A stretch of 64,000 nt of DNA from Variovorax sp. PBL-H6 (GCF_901827155.1 NZ_LR594659.1:2790001-2854000), one strand, 5' to 3'; positions 36,413-45,555 are shown, counted from the stretch's first letter. The notes: generated by a model not told the origin, from the sequence alone. Numbers and translations: made by a program.

Positions 36413-36994
36413 CTACTTCTTCGCCCTCGGCACCCGCCCCATCAAATAGAACTCACCATTCGGCTGCATCCCGCTGAAACTAGCCATCCGATTGGAAAGC
36501 CCGAAGAAGGCCGTGATCGCAGCGATGTCCCAGATGTCCTCGTCGCTGAACCCATGCGCATGCAGCGGCGCAAAGTCGCTGTCGTCGATGTCGTGCGAAC
36601 GCTCGCACACCTTCATCGCGAACTCGAGCATCGCGAACTGGCGCGGCGTGATGTCGGCCTTGCGCCAGTTGACAGCCACCTGATCGGCCAACAGCGGCTT
36701 CTTCTCGTAGATGCGCAGAAGCGCGCCGTGCGCCACCACGCAATACAGGCAACGGTTGGCGGCGCTGGTGGCGGTGACGATCATCTCGCGCTCGCCCTGG
36801 GTGAGCGAGCCATCCTCTTTCAGCATCAGCGCATCGTGGTAGGCGAAGAAGGCGCGCCATTCGGCCGGGCGGCGCGCGAGAGCGAGGAACACGTTGGGGA
36901 CGAAGCCGGCCTTCTCCTGCACCTCGAGCACCCGGGTGCGGATGTCTTCGGGCAGGTCCTTGAGCTCGGCGAGAGGGTAGCGCGGGGCATCCAT
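36413..36994 (-). CDS. Peroxidase-related AhpD-fold protein
   Basis: The 193-residue protein of the carboxymuconolactone decarboxylase/AhpD superfamily belongs to the uncharacterised peroxidase-related subgroup. The redox motif RCLYCVVAHG gives Cys82, Cys85 and His89 in the usual CxxC-x3-H spacing. Flanking family features are KAGFVPNVFLALARRP and DIAAITAFFGLSNRMAS. A role in removing peroxides with thiol chemistry is likely but the electron donor is unknown. No partner gene is adjacent. The 230 bp upstream to the PhnD-like gene hold no feature I can identify. Confidence 0.88.
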   Translation of the reverse strand: MDAPRYPLAELKDLPEDIRTRVLEVQEKAGFVPNVFLALARRPAEWRAFFAYHDALMLKEDGSLTQGEREMIVTATSAANRCLYCVVAHGALLRIYEKKPLLADQVAVNWRKADITPRQFAMLEFAMKVCERSHDIDDSDFAPLHAHGFSDEDIWDIAAITAFFGLSNRMASFSGMQPNGEFYLMGRVPRAKK

Positions 36995-37226
36995 GGCATC
37001 TCCTTGGCTTGCGTCAGAACGGCCATCATAGGCAAGGCCGTGCAGTCGATGCGGCCGACGTGACTTAAGTCACCCGACCTGCCGCGACGTCATCGCGCTC
37101 GAAGCCTGAAAGCACATCTATTGGCTACAGTCCTTCGAGGACATCGGAAAGCAGCGTGTGAAAGCGCAGCCCGGAAGCAGACTGGCAACCGTCGCGCTCG
37201 GGCGTCACAACACAAGGGAGGCCGTG

Positions 37227-38108
37227 ATGGAGTACCACGGAGACAAGACGCCGGCCGCCATCGGCCGCAACGAAGCCGCGTGGCGCGCACACGCGTCCGC
37301 CGTCGCCAGGCGATGGCTGGCGCCGATGATCCTGCTGGCGGCCGGCGGATCGGCCCATGCGCTGGTGATCGGCGTGACCGAGGGTGTGACCTACCGGGCG
37401 AGCGACAGCGAGATCGAAGCCCGGTTCGCGCTGATCGCGGAAGTGCTGAGCAAGACGCTCAAGCAGCCCGTGACCATCAAGGTGCTGAGCTCGTACGGCA
37501 GCGCGCGCGAGGCCCTGAAGCAGCAGCAGGTCGAACTGGCCTTCGTGCATCCGGCCCATGTGGCCTTCGAGGCGACCAAGGGCGGCGGCTACAAGGGGCT
37601 CGCCTGGACCGCGGGCTTCACCGAGTACAAGGTGTCGTTCCTGTGCAAGGACATGCAGCCCATCTCCAACTGGAAGGAGATGACCGGCAAGAGCCTGGTC
37701 ATGCCCGATCCGGATTCGATCACGTCGGTGATCACGCGCGCGATGCTGCGCGAGCAAGGCTTGCAGGAGGGTGCGGTCAAGCTCTCCAACACCCGATACC
37801 AGGATGCGGTGCCCTTCTATGTGCAGAACGGCTTTACCGCTTACGGCGCCACGGCGTCCGCCGGAGTGATCAAGGCGTGGAAGACCGCCGGCGGCAAGAC
37901 CTGCGCCGAGTCGCGCGCGGTGCCCATCAAGCAATGGCTGATGTCGAGCAAGCTCGATGCCACCACGGCCGCGACAGTGCGTGAGGCCTTGCTGCAGCTC
38001 GGGCAGTCGGAAGGCGGCAAGCGCGCGCTCGCGACGTCGAGCTACTCGGGCTTCGTTGCACCTTCGGTGGAGATCGAGAAGGCCTTGACGGCGTGGTTGG
38101 GGGTCTAA
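37227..38108 (+). CDS. PhnD-like phosphate/phosphonate-type substrate-binding protein
   Basis: The 293-residue periplasmic protein has a signal segment RRWLAPMILLAAGGSAHA after an unusually long polar N-terminus of about 25 residues. The PhnD-family fold is seen in LVIGVTEGVTYRASDSE, VELAFVHPAHVAFEA and GKSLVMPDPDSITSV. The start is the ATG at 37227 with AAGGGAGG seven bases upstream. No permease or ATPase gene is next to it, so it is an orphan receptor or a sensor-type module. It converges with eutC, sharing four bases at the stops (38105-38108). Confidence 0.83.
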   Translation: MEYHGDKTPAAIGRNEAAWRAHASAVARRWLAPMILLAAGGSAHALVIGVTEGVTYRASDSEIEARFALIAEVLSKTLKQPVTIKVLSSYGSAREALKQQQVELAFVHPAHVAFEATKGGGYKGLAWTAGFTEYKVSFLCKDMQPISNWKEMTGKSLVMPDPDSITSVITRAMLREQGLQEGAVKLSNTRYQDAVPFYVQNGFTAYGATASAGVIKAWKTAGGKTCAESRAVPIKQWLMSSKLDATTAATVREALLQLGQSEGGKRALATSSYSGFVAPSVEIEKALTAWLGV

Positions 38109-38899
38109 GCGTCCGACGGTCTGGGCGCTGGCAGCGAAGAGCCTTCCTGCGCGAGCACGGCCGATGCGCTTTCGTCCTTGAGCGCCACGCCCGTCAGGCC
38201 GCGGCGCAGCGCTTCGCGGACGAACCAGGCGAGCTTGAAGGCCGCAGCTTCGTATAGGAGCCCTTCCGGGCGCACGTTCGAAATGCAGTTGCGCTCGGCG
38301 TCGTGCCTGCCTCGGCGCGGTGCGTGGGTGATGTAGATGCCGAGGCTGTCGGGCGAGCTGAGCCCGGGGCGCTCGCCAATCAGCATCGCGACCAGCCGGG
38401 CGCCGAAGGCTTCGCCGATCTCGTCCGCCAGCGCCACGCGCGCCTGCGTGGCGATCACGAGCGGCGCGAGCCGAAGCGAGGCGGGCAGTTGTGGGCGCAA
38501 GGCGGACAGCAGCGGCGGTGCATGACGGGTTGCGGCCAGGGAAGACAGGCCGTCGCCGATCACGATGCAGAGATCGAACGGCGCGCTCGCTTGCGTACGC
38601 AGGGCAGCTGCATTCTCCGGCTCGAGTTGCCTGCCCAGGTCCGGACGCCGCAGGTATGTCGCGCGGTCCGGCGCACGGCTGCGCGCCCGCAACACCTCCC
38701 AGCCCTCGGCGCGCAGAGCGGCCTCGAGGGCATCGGCATCCAGCGCCGCATGGATCGCATCGCGCGCCATTGCATGCGCCCAGCCGAATCGCAGCACCTC
38801 GTCCGTCGGCATGCCGGCGCCGGCGCGCCCGAGCGCGAGGCGCGCGGGCGTGGAGCTGCGCCAGTCGCTCCAGGGGCTGTGCGTGACAGGATCGCTCAT
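38105..38899 (-). CDS. eutC: Ethanolamine ammonia-lyase small subunit
   Basis: The 264-residue light chain forms, with EutB, the adenosylcobalamin-dependent enzyme that splits ethanolamine into acetaldehyde and ammonia. Family motifs are TPARLALGRAGAGMPTDEVL, DLCIVIGDGLSSLAATRHA, MLIGERPGLSSPDSLGIY and CISNVRPEGL. It is slightly short compared with enteric EutC because the N-terminal leader is missing, as in non-microcompartment forms. The ATG overlaps the eutB stop by four bases. Confidence 0.95.
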   Translation of the reverse strand: MSDPVTHSPWSDWRSSTPARLALGRAGAGMPTDEVLRFGWAHAMARDAIHAALDADALEAALRAEGWEVLRARSRAPDRATYLRRPDLGRQLEPENAAALRTQASAPFDLCIVIGDGLSSLAATRHAPPLLSALRPQLPASLRLAPLVIATQARVALADEIGEAFGARLVAMLIGERPGLSSPDSLGIYITHAPRRGRHDAERNCISNVRPEGLLYEAAAFKLAWFVREALRRGLTGVALKDESASAVLAQEGSSLPAPRPSDA

Positions 38900-40287
38900 T
38901 TCAATGCCTTCAGCGAACGCATGTCCGCGAGCAGCCGGTTGGAGGAGGGCGGCTGCAGCCGCCCTGCCGCGTCGGTGATCTGCATCCGCTGCAGCCAGGC
39001 CTCGAACTCGGGCGCGCGCTTCAGTCCCATCGACTCGCGCAGGAAGAGCGCGTCGTGGAAGGAGGTGCTCTGGTAGTTGAGCATCACGTCGTCCGCGCCC
39101 GGCACGCCCATGATGAAGTTGATGCCCGCGGTGCCCAGCAGCACCAGCAAGGTGTCCATGTCGTCCTGGTCGGCCTCGGCGTGGTTGGTGTAGCAGACGT
39201 CGCAGCCCAGCGGCAGGCCAAGGAGCTTGCCGCAGAAATGGTCTTCCAGGCCGGCCCGGATGATCTGCTTGCCGTCATAGAGGTATTCCGGACCGATGAA
39301 GCCGACGACGGTGTTGATCAGCAGCGGCTGGTAGCGGCGTGCCAGCGCATAGGCGCGCGCCTCGCAGGTCTGCTGGTCGACGCCGAAGTTGGCATCGGCC
39401 GAGAGCGCGCTGCCCTGGCCGGTCTCGAAGTACATGAGGTTGCGGCCCACCGTGCCGCGCGCGAGCGATTGCGCGGCCGCATGCGCTTCATCGAGCAGCT
39501 CGGGCGTGACGCCGAAGGAGCGATTGGTCTTCTCGGTACCGCCGATGGACTGGAACACCAGGTCCACCGGCGCGCCGGACTCGACGAGCTTGATCGCGTG
39601 GGTCACGTGGGTCAGCACGCAGCTCTGCGTCGGTACCTCGAAGCGCTGGATCACCTCGTCGAGCATGCGCAGCAAATCGCCCAGGTGCTGGACGCTGTCT
39701 GTCACGGGGTTGATGCCGATGACCGCATCGCCGGCGCCCATCAGCAGGCCATCGAGCATGGAGGCGGCGACGCCGCGGAGATCATCGGTCGGGTGGTTGG
39801 GCTGCACCCGGACCGCGAGGTGGCCGGGCAGGCCGATGGTGTCGCGAAAGCGCGTGACCACGCAGCACTTGCGCGCCACGGCGATCAGGTCCTGGTTGCG
39901 CATGAGCTTGGACACAGCGGCCACCATCTCCGGGGTGAGGCCAGGCGCGAGCGACGCCAGCGTCTGCGTGCTCGCCTGTTCGGAAAGAAGCCAGTTGCGG
40001 AAGTCGCCGACCGTCAGGTGCGCCACCGGCGCGAAGGCGGCCGCATCGTGGCCGTCGATGATGAGGCGGGTGATGTTGTCCTCTTCGTAGGGAATCAGCG
40101 CCTCGTTCAGGAATTGCGCGAGCGGCGTCTCGGCCAGCACGTGGCGCGCCGCCATGCGCTGCTGCGCGGTGGCCGCGCCGATGCCCGCCAGGTAGTCGCC
40201 CGAGCGCGCCGGGCTGGCGAAGGCCATGACCTGCCGGAGGTCGTCGAAAGCGAAGGCTTGCGAATGAAGGGTGGTCCGGTAGCGCAT
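38896..40287 (-). CDS. eutB: Ethanolamine ammonia-lyase large subunit
   Basis: The 463-residue catalytic TIM-barrel subunit carries the family segments DDLRQVMAFASPARSGD, IGLPGHLAVRVQPNHPTDD, GINPVTDS and TGQGSALSADANFGVDQQTCEA. Full length for the family. Genes for microcompartment shell proteins, the reactivating factor EutA, permease and aldehyde dehydrogenase are absent from the window, so this is the short eutBC form. A regulator is not adjacent. It is divergent from an FKBP isomerase gene 75 bp away. Confidence 0.97.
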   Translation of the reverse strand: MRYRTTLHSQAFAFDDLRQVMAFASPARSGDYLAGIGAATAQQRMAARHVLAETPLAQFLNEALIPYEEDNITRLIIDGHDAAAFAPVAHLTVGDFRNWLLSEQASTQTLASLAPGLTPEMVAAVSKLMRNQDLIAVARKCCVVTRFRDTIGLPGHLAVRVQPNHPTDDLRGVAASMLDGLLMGAGDAVIGINPVTDSVQHLGDLLRMLDEVIQRFEVPTQSCVLTHVTHAIKLVESGAPVDLVFQSIGGTEKTNRSFGVTPELLDEAHAAAQSLARGTVGRNLMYFETGQGSALSADANFGVDQQTCEARAYALARRYQPLLINTVVGFIGPEYLYDGKQIIRAGLEDHFCGKLLGLPLGCDVCYTNHAEADQDDMDTLLVLLGTAGINFIMGVPGADDVMLNYQSTSFHDALFLRESMGLKRAPEFEAWLQRMQITDAAGRLQPPSSNRLLADMRSLKALK

Positions 40288-40362
40288 CTGGCATCTGCCG
40301 CGGGAAGAGTTCAGGCCAGGGTAAATAATGGACTGTTTTCAACCAATCCGGGAGACTGTCAC

Positions 40363-40782
40363 GTGCATTCCTTTTTTCGCCTGACCACCGCAGCCCTCGC
40401 GTCCTTGTGTGCGTTGCCCCTCGCGCTCGCGCAGACAGCGCCCGTCACCACGCCCAGCGGGCTGGTCTACCAATCGCTCAAGGAGGGCAGCGGCGCCTCG
40501 CCGTCGGCCACCGACGTCGTCAAGGTGCACTACCGCGGCACCTTTCCGGACAGCGGCAAGGAGTTCGACAGCTCCTACAAGCGCAACGAGCCGACTGAGT
40601 TCCCGCTCAATGGCGTGATCCCGTGCTGGACCGAAGGGGTGCAGAAGATGAAGCCCGGTGGCAAGGCCAAGCTGACCTGCCCGCCTGCCATTGCTTATGG
40701 GACGCGCGGCGCGGGCGGGGTGATTCCGCCGAATGCGACCTTGAACTTCGAGATCGAGTTGATTTCGGTAACGAAGCGCTGA
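40363..40782 (+). CDS. FKBP-type peptidyl-prolyl cis-trans isomerase, secreted
   Basis: The 139-residue protein has a signal peptide (FFRLTTAALASLCALPLALAQ) and one FKBP domain: VKVHYRGTFPDSGKEFDSSY, then PCWTEGVQKMKPGGKAKLTC and PPNATLNFEIELISV. It catalyses proline isomerisation, probably in the periplasm, like small FkpA/FklB C-terminal domains but without the dimerisation region. The start is GTG at 40363 with GGGAG about nine bases upstream; the same frame stays open over the antisense of eutB but that part is not protein-like. It converges with opgD, 15 bp apart. Confidence 0.92.
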   Translation: MHSFFRLTTAALASLCALPLALAQTAPVTTPSGLVYQSLKEGSGASPSATDVVKVHYRGTFPDSGKEFDSSYKRNEPTEFPLNGVIPCWTEGVQKMKPGGKAKLTCPPAIAYGTRGAGGVIPPNATLNFEIELISVTKR

Positions 40783-40797
40783 TTTAGCGGAGACGCG

Positions 40798-42396
40798 TCA
40801 GCCGGGCTGGTACTGGTACAGCCAGGTCTCCGTCAGCGTCTGCTCGCCGTTCCTGAGGTAGAGCCGCATGTCCACCGGCTCCGTGCCCTCGGCCGTGAAG
40901 TCGAACTGCGCGCGCCAGTGGCCCGGCACGCCATTGGGCACTGCCTCCGCGAAGATGTACGAGAACTTGCCGCGCGAGGCCGTGAGCACCAGCTCGGGCT
41001 TGACGCCGAAGGGGATGGCTTCGAGCGGCTTGCCGATGAATTCGACCATGAACTTGCGCACGCCCGCCGGACGCTGCGTGCCCGGCTCGCCGCCGCGGCC
41101 CAAGCGCGTGGCAATGCAGCGCGCCAGCGGCGAGGGGAAGGGCTCCTGGTCGGTCCAGTGCAGCCGGTACTTGAGCTGGTAGCTCATGCCGGCCTTGGCT
41201 GGCGCCTTGGGCACCCAGCAGGCCAGGATGTTGTCGTGGATCTCGTCGTCCGTCGGAATCTCGATCAGCTGCACCGAGCCCTCGCCCCAGTCGCCCAGCG
41301 GCTCGACCCACAGGCTGGGCCGCTTCTCGTAGAGCACGCCGTCCTGGTAGTGGTCGAAGTTGCGGTCGCGCTGCAGCAGGCCGAAGCCGCGCGGGCGCGT
41401 GTCGCCGAAGGCCGAGGCGCGGGTCTGCGCCGGGTTGTTGAGCGGTCGCCAGATGCGTTCGCCCGCACCGTTCCAGATCGCAAGGCCGTCCGAGTCGTGC
41501 ACCTCGGGACGCCAGTCGATGGCGGTCGGCTTGATCGCCTCGCCATACCAGAACATCGAGGTCAGCGGCACCAGTCCGAGGCGGCCGACGTCGCGGCGCA
41601 GGAACAGGCGCGCCTCGATGTCCATCACCACCGCCTGGGTCCGCTGCATCACGAACTTGTAGGCACCGGTGATGCTCGGGCCTTCCAGCAGGGCATACAC
41701 CGTCATGGTGTTGGCCTCGGGGTTGGCCGGCGGCTCGAAGTAGAAGCGGGTGAAGTTGGGAAACTCCTCGGGCCGGTCAGGCATGGCCGCGTCGAGCGCA
41801 ATGCCTCGCGCCGACAGTCCGTACTGGTAGAGCTCGCCGATGGCGCGGAAGTAGGAGGCGCCGAGGAAGGCGACCCAGTCGTTGGTCTGCCACGCCAGCT
41901 TCTTCTGGTCGCCCAGGCGGCTTTCCTGCAGGCGGAAGCCGGCGAAGCCGGCGCCCTCGCGCAGCTGGCGCGCGGGGCTGTCCGCGGGCATCGTGAAATA
42001 GGCGCTGTCGTAGAGGATCTCGCGCGCGAAGCCGTCGCCGCTGGCGGCCTCCGTCACGTACATGTGGACCGGCGCCTGGAAGTAGCGGCCCAGGTGGAAG
42101 AAGGTGACGGGGAACTGGCCGGGGCCGTCGCGGAACACCGCGAGCTCGGGGTTGTACTTGATCTTGCCGTGCGCGTCGTAGTCGATGCGCTGCAGCACCT
42201 CGGCGGGCAGCGAGGTATCGGGCACGTAGGGCCTTCCCGCGAGGGCCTTGGCGTCGGTAACAAGACGTTCGAAAGAGAAGGGGCGGGGTTGGCTGAGCTT
42301 GACTGCCTCTGCCGCGAGGGCATCTGCAGGGAATCCGAGGGCGGCGAGCGCCATGGAGGCGCCACCGGCGGTGAGGAGTGAACGGCGGTCGATCAT
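40798..42396 (-). CDS. opgD: Periplasmic glucan biosynthesis protein OpgD/MdoD
   Basis: The 532-residue MdoG/OpgD-family protein is involved in making or trimming osmoregulated periplasmic glucans. The N-terminus has a twin-arginine signal (DRRSLLTAGGASMALAALG, cut near ADALA). Core motifs are YFQAPVHMYVTE, FWYGEAIKPTAIDWRPEVHDSDGLAIW and RPLNNP. Full length for OpgD. No opgH-like glucosyltransferase gene is adjacent. The 177 bp between it and ada hold no recognised feature. Confidence 0.95.
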   Translation of the reverse strand: MIDRRSLLTAGGASMALAALGFPADALAAEAVKLSQPRPFSFERLVTDAKALAGRPYVPDTSLPAEVLQRIDYDAHGKIKYNPELAVFRDGPGQFPVTFFHLGRYFQAPVHMYVTEAASGDGFAREILYDSAYFTMPADSPARQLREGAGFAGFRLQESRLGDQKKLAWQTNDWVAFLGASYFRAIGELYQYGLSARGIALDAAMPDRPEEFPNFTRFYFEPPANPEANTMTVYALLEGPSITGAYKFVMQRTQAVVMDIEARLFLRRDVGRLGLVPLTSMFWYGEAIKPTAIDWRPEVHDSDGLAIWNGAGERIWRPLNNPAQTRASAFGDTRPRGFGLLQRDRNFDHYQDGVLYEKRPSLWVEPLGDWGEGSVQLIEIPTDDEIHDNILACWVPKAPAKAGMSYQLKYRLHWTDQEPFPSPLARCIATRLGRGGEPGTQRPAGVRKFMVEFIGKPLEAIPFGVKPELVLTASRGKFSYIFAEAVPNGVPGHWRAQFDFTAEGTEPVDMRLYLRNGEQTLTETWLYQYQPG

Positions 42397-42573
42397 CGGC
42401 CAAGATGGTAACGAGGCCAGCCCCTGCGCTCCGTAGGCCGAGGGCGCAAGCCCCGAGCGCCAGGAGGCGGCCTTGTCCTACGATCGAATTCGAGAGCAAG
42501 ACCCGGAGTGCGCATGCGAGGCCCGATCTACAGAATCGGCACATCGATCCATGACATGCCGAAAGGACTTGCA

Positions 42574-43659
42574 ATGAACATGATGAGCAACGCAAACGAA
42601 ATCCGTGCCCTCCAGACCGTGAGCGACCCGCGCTGGGCGACGGTGGTCGCGCGCGACGCCGCGGCCGACGGGCAGTTCTTCTATTCGGTGCGCAGCACCG
42701 GCGTGTACTGCCGGCCGTCGTGCGGGGCGCGTCAGCCGCGTCCCGAGAACGTGGCCTTCCACGCGACGGCGGCCGATGCGGAGCGCGCGGGCTTCAGGCC
42801 CTGCAGGCGCTGCAAGCCCGACCAGCCGGCACGTGCCGCGCAGCAGGCAGCCCTGGTGGCCGAACTGTGCCGCTTCATCGAGAACGCCGACGAGGCGCCG
42901 ACGCTGAGTGAACTGGCCGAGCGCGCGGGGCTCAGCAGCTTTCACCTGCATCGGATCTTCAAGGAAGCGACCGGGCTCACACCCAAGGCCTATGCCGCGG
43001 CGCATCGTGCAAGGCGCGTGCGTGATGCGCTCGCGCGCAGTGAAAGCGTGACGGACGCGATCTACGACGCCGGCTACAACTCCAACGGCCGCTTCTACGA
43101 GCGCTCCAACGAGGTGCTGGGCATGACACCGACACGCTTCCGCGCGGGCGGCGCCGACACCGACATCCGCTTCGCCATCGGTCAATGCGCGCTCGGCGCC
43201 ATCCTGGTGGCGCAGAGCGAACGCGGCGTCTGCGCCATCGCGCTGGGCGATGACCCTGATGTGCTGGCGCGCGAGCTGCAGGACCGCTTCCCGCAGGCCC
43301 GCCTGATCGGCGGCGACCCGGCCTTCGAGGAACTGGTCGCGCGCGTGGTGGGGTTCGTCGAGGCGCCGGGCGTGGGGCTGGACCTGCCGCTTGACGTGCG
43401 CGGCACGGCGTTCCAGCAGCGGGTGTGGCAGGCGCTGCGCGACATTCCGCCGGGCAGCACGGCGAGCTATGCCGAGATCGCCGAGCGCATCGGCAGCCCG
43501 AAGTCGGTGCGCGCCGTGGCGCAGGCCTGCGGTGCCAACGCACTCGCCGTGGCAATTCCCTGTCATCGCGTGGTGCGCAGCGACGGCGCGCTCTCAGGCT
43601 ATCGCTGGGGCGTGGAGCGCAAGAGCGCACTGCTGAAGCGGGAGGCCGAGCCGGCATGA
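42574..43659 (+). CDS. ada: Bifunctional Ada: methyl-responsive regulator and O6-methylguanine-DNA methyltransferase
   Basis: The 361-residue Ada has all three parts. The zinc methyl-acceptor domain has C46, C50, C77 and C80 (YCRPSC and PCRRC). An AraC helix-turn-helix follows (LSELAERAGLSSFHLHRIF and DAIYDAGYNSNGRFYER). The C-terminal alkyltransferase has the acceptor Cys330 in IPCHRV. Methylation of the N-terminal Cys by methylphosphotriesters is expected to turn on the operon. The start at 42574 has GAAAGGA upstream; an earlier ATG at 42508 adds non-family residues. The stop overlaps the next gene by ATGA. Confidence 0.96.
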   Translation: MNMMSNANEIRALQTVSDPRWATVVARDAAADGQFFYSVRSTGVYCRPSCGARQPRPENVAFHATAADAERAGFRPCRRCKPDQPARAAQQAALVAELCRFIENADEAPTLSELAERAGLSSFHLHRIFKEATGLTPKAYAAAHRARRVRDALARSESVTDAIYDAGYNSNGRFYERSNEVLGMTPTRFRAGGADTDIRFAIGQCALGAILVAQSERGVCAIALGDDPDVLARELQDRFPQARLIGGDPAFEELVARVVGFVEAPGVGLDLPLDVRGTAFQQRVWQALRDIPPGSTASYAEIAERIGSPKSVRAVAQACGANALAVAIPCHRVVRSDGALSGYRWGVERKSALLKREAEPA

Positions 43660-44339
43660 TCGACTGGGACCGCGTGGTGCTGGACCTCGATGCAGAGGGC
43701 AGCGCGCTGATCGAAGGCCTGCTGTCGCGCGACGAATGCGAGGCGCTCGCGGCCTTGTATCCGCTCGATCCGCTGTTCCGCAGCCGCGTGCTGATGGAGC
43801 GCCACGGCTTCGGGCGCGGCGAGTACAAGTACTTCGACTACCCGCTGCCCGAGCGGTTGGCGCGCCTGCGCGAGGCGATGTACCCGGAGCTCGCGCCCAT
43901 CGCCAACCGATGGAACCAGGCCATGGGCATCGAGGTGCGCTACCCGCCGGAACACGCGGAGTTCATCGCACGCTGCCATGCGGCCGGGCAGACGCGGCCT
44001 ACGCCATTGCTGCTGCAATACGGCGAGGGCGACTACAACTGCCTGCACCAGGATCTCTACGGCGAGCACGTGTTCCCGCTGCAGCTGGTGATCCTCCTGT
44101 CCGAGCCGGGGCGCGATTTCACGGGCGGCGAGTTCGTGATGACCGAGCAGCGCCCGCGCATGCAGTCGCGTCCGATGGTGCTGCCGCTGCGCCAGGGCGA
44201 TGCAGCGGTGATCGCCGTGCACCACCGCCCGGTGCAGGGCACGCGAGGCGTTTATCGCGTCAACCTGCGCCATGGCGTGAGCCGGGTGCGCTCGGGGCAT
44301 CGGCATACGGCGGGCATCATCTTTCACGATGCAGCCTGA
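43656..44339 (+). CDS. 2OG-Fe(II) oxygenase in the Ada operon
   Basis: The 227-residue protein has the iron-binding HxD in YNCLHQDLYGEHVFPLQ, a distal His in HRPVQGTRGVYRVNLRH and the 2-oxoglutarate Arg in that same stretch. It is distinct from AlkB, encoded immediately downstream, and is longer in the N-terminal part. It sits between ada (4-bp overlap) and alkB (3-bp gap), so it should be induced by alkylation. A nucleic-acid demethylase or another repair-related hydroxylase is likely, but the substrate is unproved. Confidence 0.88.
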   Translation: MIDWDRVVLDLDAEGSALIEGLLSRDECEALAALYPLDPLFRSRVLMERHGFGRGEYKYFDYPLPERLARLREAMYPELAPIANRWNQAMGIEVRYPPEHAEFIARCHAAGQTRPTPLLLQYGEGDYNCLHQDLYGEHVFPLQLVILLSEPGRDFTGGEFVMTEQRPRMQSRPMVLPLRQGDAAVIAVHHRPVQGTRGVYRVNLRHGVSRVRSGHRHTAGIIFHDAA

Positions 44340-44342
44340 CAC

Positions 44343-44999
44343 ATGACCCCCGATCTCTTCGACGATCTGGACGCGCCCGCACTGCCGGCGACGCAGCCCC
44401 TCGCGCCCGGCGCGGTGCTGCTGCGCGGCTTCGCGCGACCGCACGAAGGGCAGCTGTTGGCCGGGGTTGAAGCAGTGCTGGCGCGGGCACCGCTGCGTCA
44501 CCTGGTGACGCCTGGCGGCTTTCGCATGTCGGTGGCGATGAGCAACTGCGGGCGGCTGGGCTGGGTTTCGGAGCTCGGCGGGTATCGCTACGACGCGAAC
44601 GATCCCGACAGCGGGCGGCCCTGGCCCGTGATGCCGGATGCGTTCCTCGAACTGGCCGCGGCCGCCGCGCGCGCGAGCGGCTTCGAGGGCTTCGCACCGG
44701 ACGCCTGCCTGATCAACCGCTACGAGCCCGGCACCCGGCTCTCGCTGCATCAGGATCGTGATGAAGGCAACTACGACTGGCCCATCGTCTCCGTCTCGCT
44801 GGGCCTGCCGGCCGTGTTCCTGTTCGGCGGCCCGAAACGCTCGGACAAGGCGCAGCGGGTGCCGCTTGCGCACGGCGACGTGGTGGTGTGGGGCGGGCCT
44901 TCGCGGCTGCACTACCACGGCGTGCTGCCGGTGAAGGAGGGCACGCATTCCCTGACGGGTGCCTGCCGCATCAACCTGACCTTTCGCAAGGCGGGCTGA
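44343..44999 (+). CDS. alkB: DNA oxidative demethylase AlkB
   Basis: The 218-residue AlkB removes 1-methyladenine and 3-methylcytosine lesions by oxidation with 2-oxoglutarate and Fe(II). The family features are MSVAMSNCGRLGWVSE, the iron ligands in LSLHQDRDEGN, and the C-terminal His and Arg region LHYHGVLPVKEGTHS followed by RINLTFR. It closes the ada operon and converges with the DUF4863 gene five bases later. Confidence 0.96.
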   Translation: MTPDLFDDLDAPALPATQPLAPGAVLLRGFARPHEGQLLAGVEAVLARAPLRHLVTPGGFRMSVAMSNCGRLGWVSELGGYRYDANDPDSGRPWPVMPDAFLELAAAAARASGFEGFAPDACLINRYEPGTRLSLHQDRDEGNYDWPIVSVSLGLPAVFLFGGPKRSDKAQRVPLAHGDVVVWGGPSRLHYHGVLPVKEGTHSLTGACRINLTFRKAG

Positions 45000-45004
45000 A
45001 GCGC

Positions 45005-45535
45005 TCAGGCCGGCGGCTGGATGTCGTACGAAATCCGCCCGGCTGGCAAGTAGAACAGTGCAATGACGGCGCCTCCCTTGGCCTCGGGATAGTGATGGCT
45101 CCCCGGCGCCGGCGCTGTCCACCCTCCGTAGCACCAGCCGTTGGGGCCCGCGAGCGCCGCGCCATCGTTCAGTGGCACGACCATGTTGAACTCTCCATAC
45201 GGATGCGCGTGGTAGTCGCCGCGAAAGCTGTCCTCGATGTTGCCCTGGTCGTTGCCTGTGCTGTCCATGTAGACGGCGGTGATGCTGAAGCCGAGCGTTT
45301 GCGGCGTGGCCTCGCTGATGCGGCTGCGCCGGTAGCGTTGGCCGCGAATCTCGACGTTGGCGGCCCAGCCATCGCGCACGCCGGCCTTCACCAGCGCCGC
45401 GAGCCGTTCGTAGAGCGCGCTGCCGGGGCCGTGGGTTGCGTTCAGCCATCGCTCGACCTCGGAGCCCGCGGTCATGTTCTTGATCTGCTCGAGGAAGGGC
45501 AGGCTGGCGGCGATGAGTTGTTCCTGGTCGGTCAT
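45005..45535 (-). CDS. pnbB: DUF4863 protein, probable 4-hydroxylaminobenzoate lyase
   Basis: The 176-residue DUF4863 protein belongs to the family that includes PnbB, which converts 4-hydroxylaminobenzoate to protocatechuate and ammonia. A cupin-like centre with clustered His and acidic residues is visible (RGDYHAHPYGEFNMVVPL, and GSHHYPEAKGGAVIALFYLP). The ATG at 45535 has AAGGAG about eight bases upstream; two earlier Met codons lack this. A Bug receptor gene precedes it by 20 bp, and a nitroreductase and LysR gene lie divergently, which supports the pnb assignment. Confidence 0.75.
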   Translation of the reverse strand: MTDQEQLIAASLPFLEQIKNMTAGSEVERWLNATHGPGSALYERLAALVKAGVRDGWAANVEIRGQRYRRSRISEATPQTLGFSITAVYMDSTGNDQGNIEDSFRGDYHAHPYGEFNMVVPLNDGAALAGPNGWCYGGWTAPAPGSHHYPEAKGGAVIALFYLPAGRISYDIQPPA

Positions 45536-45555
45536 GGGGGTTGCTCCTTGTGTGC

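Noticed and set aside
39055..40782. A 575-codon frame ending in the FKBP domain
   Set aside because: The first 435 codons are antisense to eutB. The FKBP protein with its signal peptide starts at the GTG at 40363.
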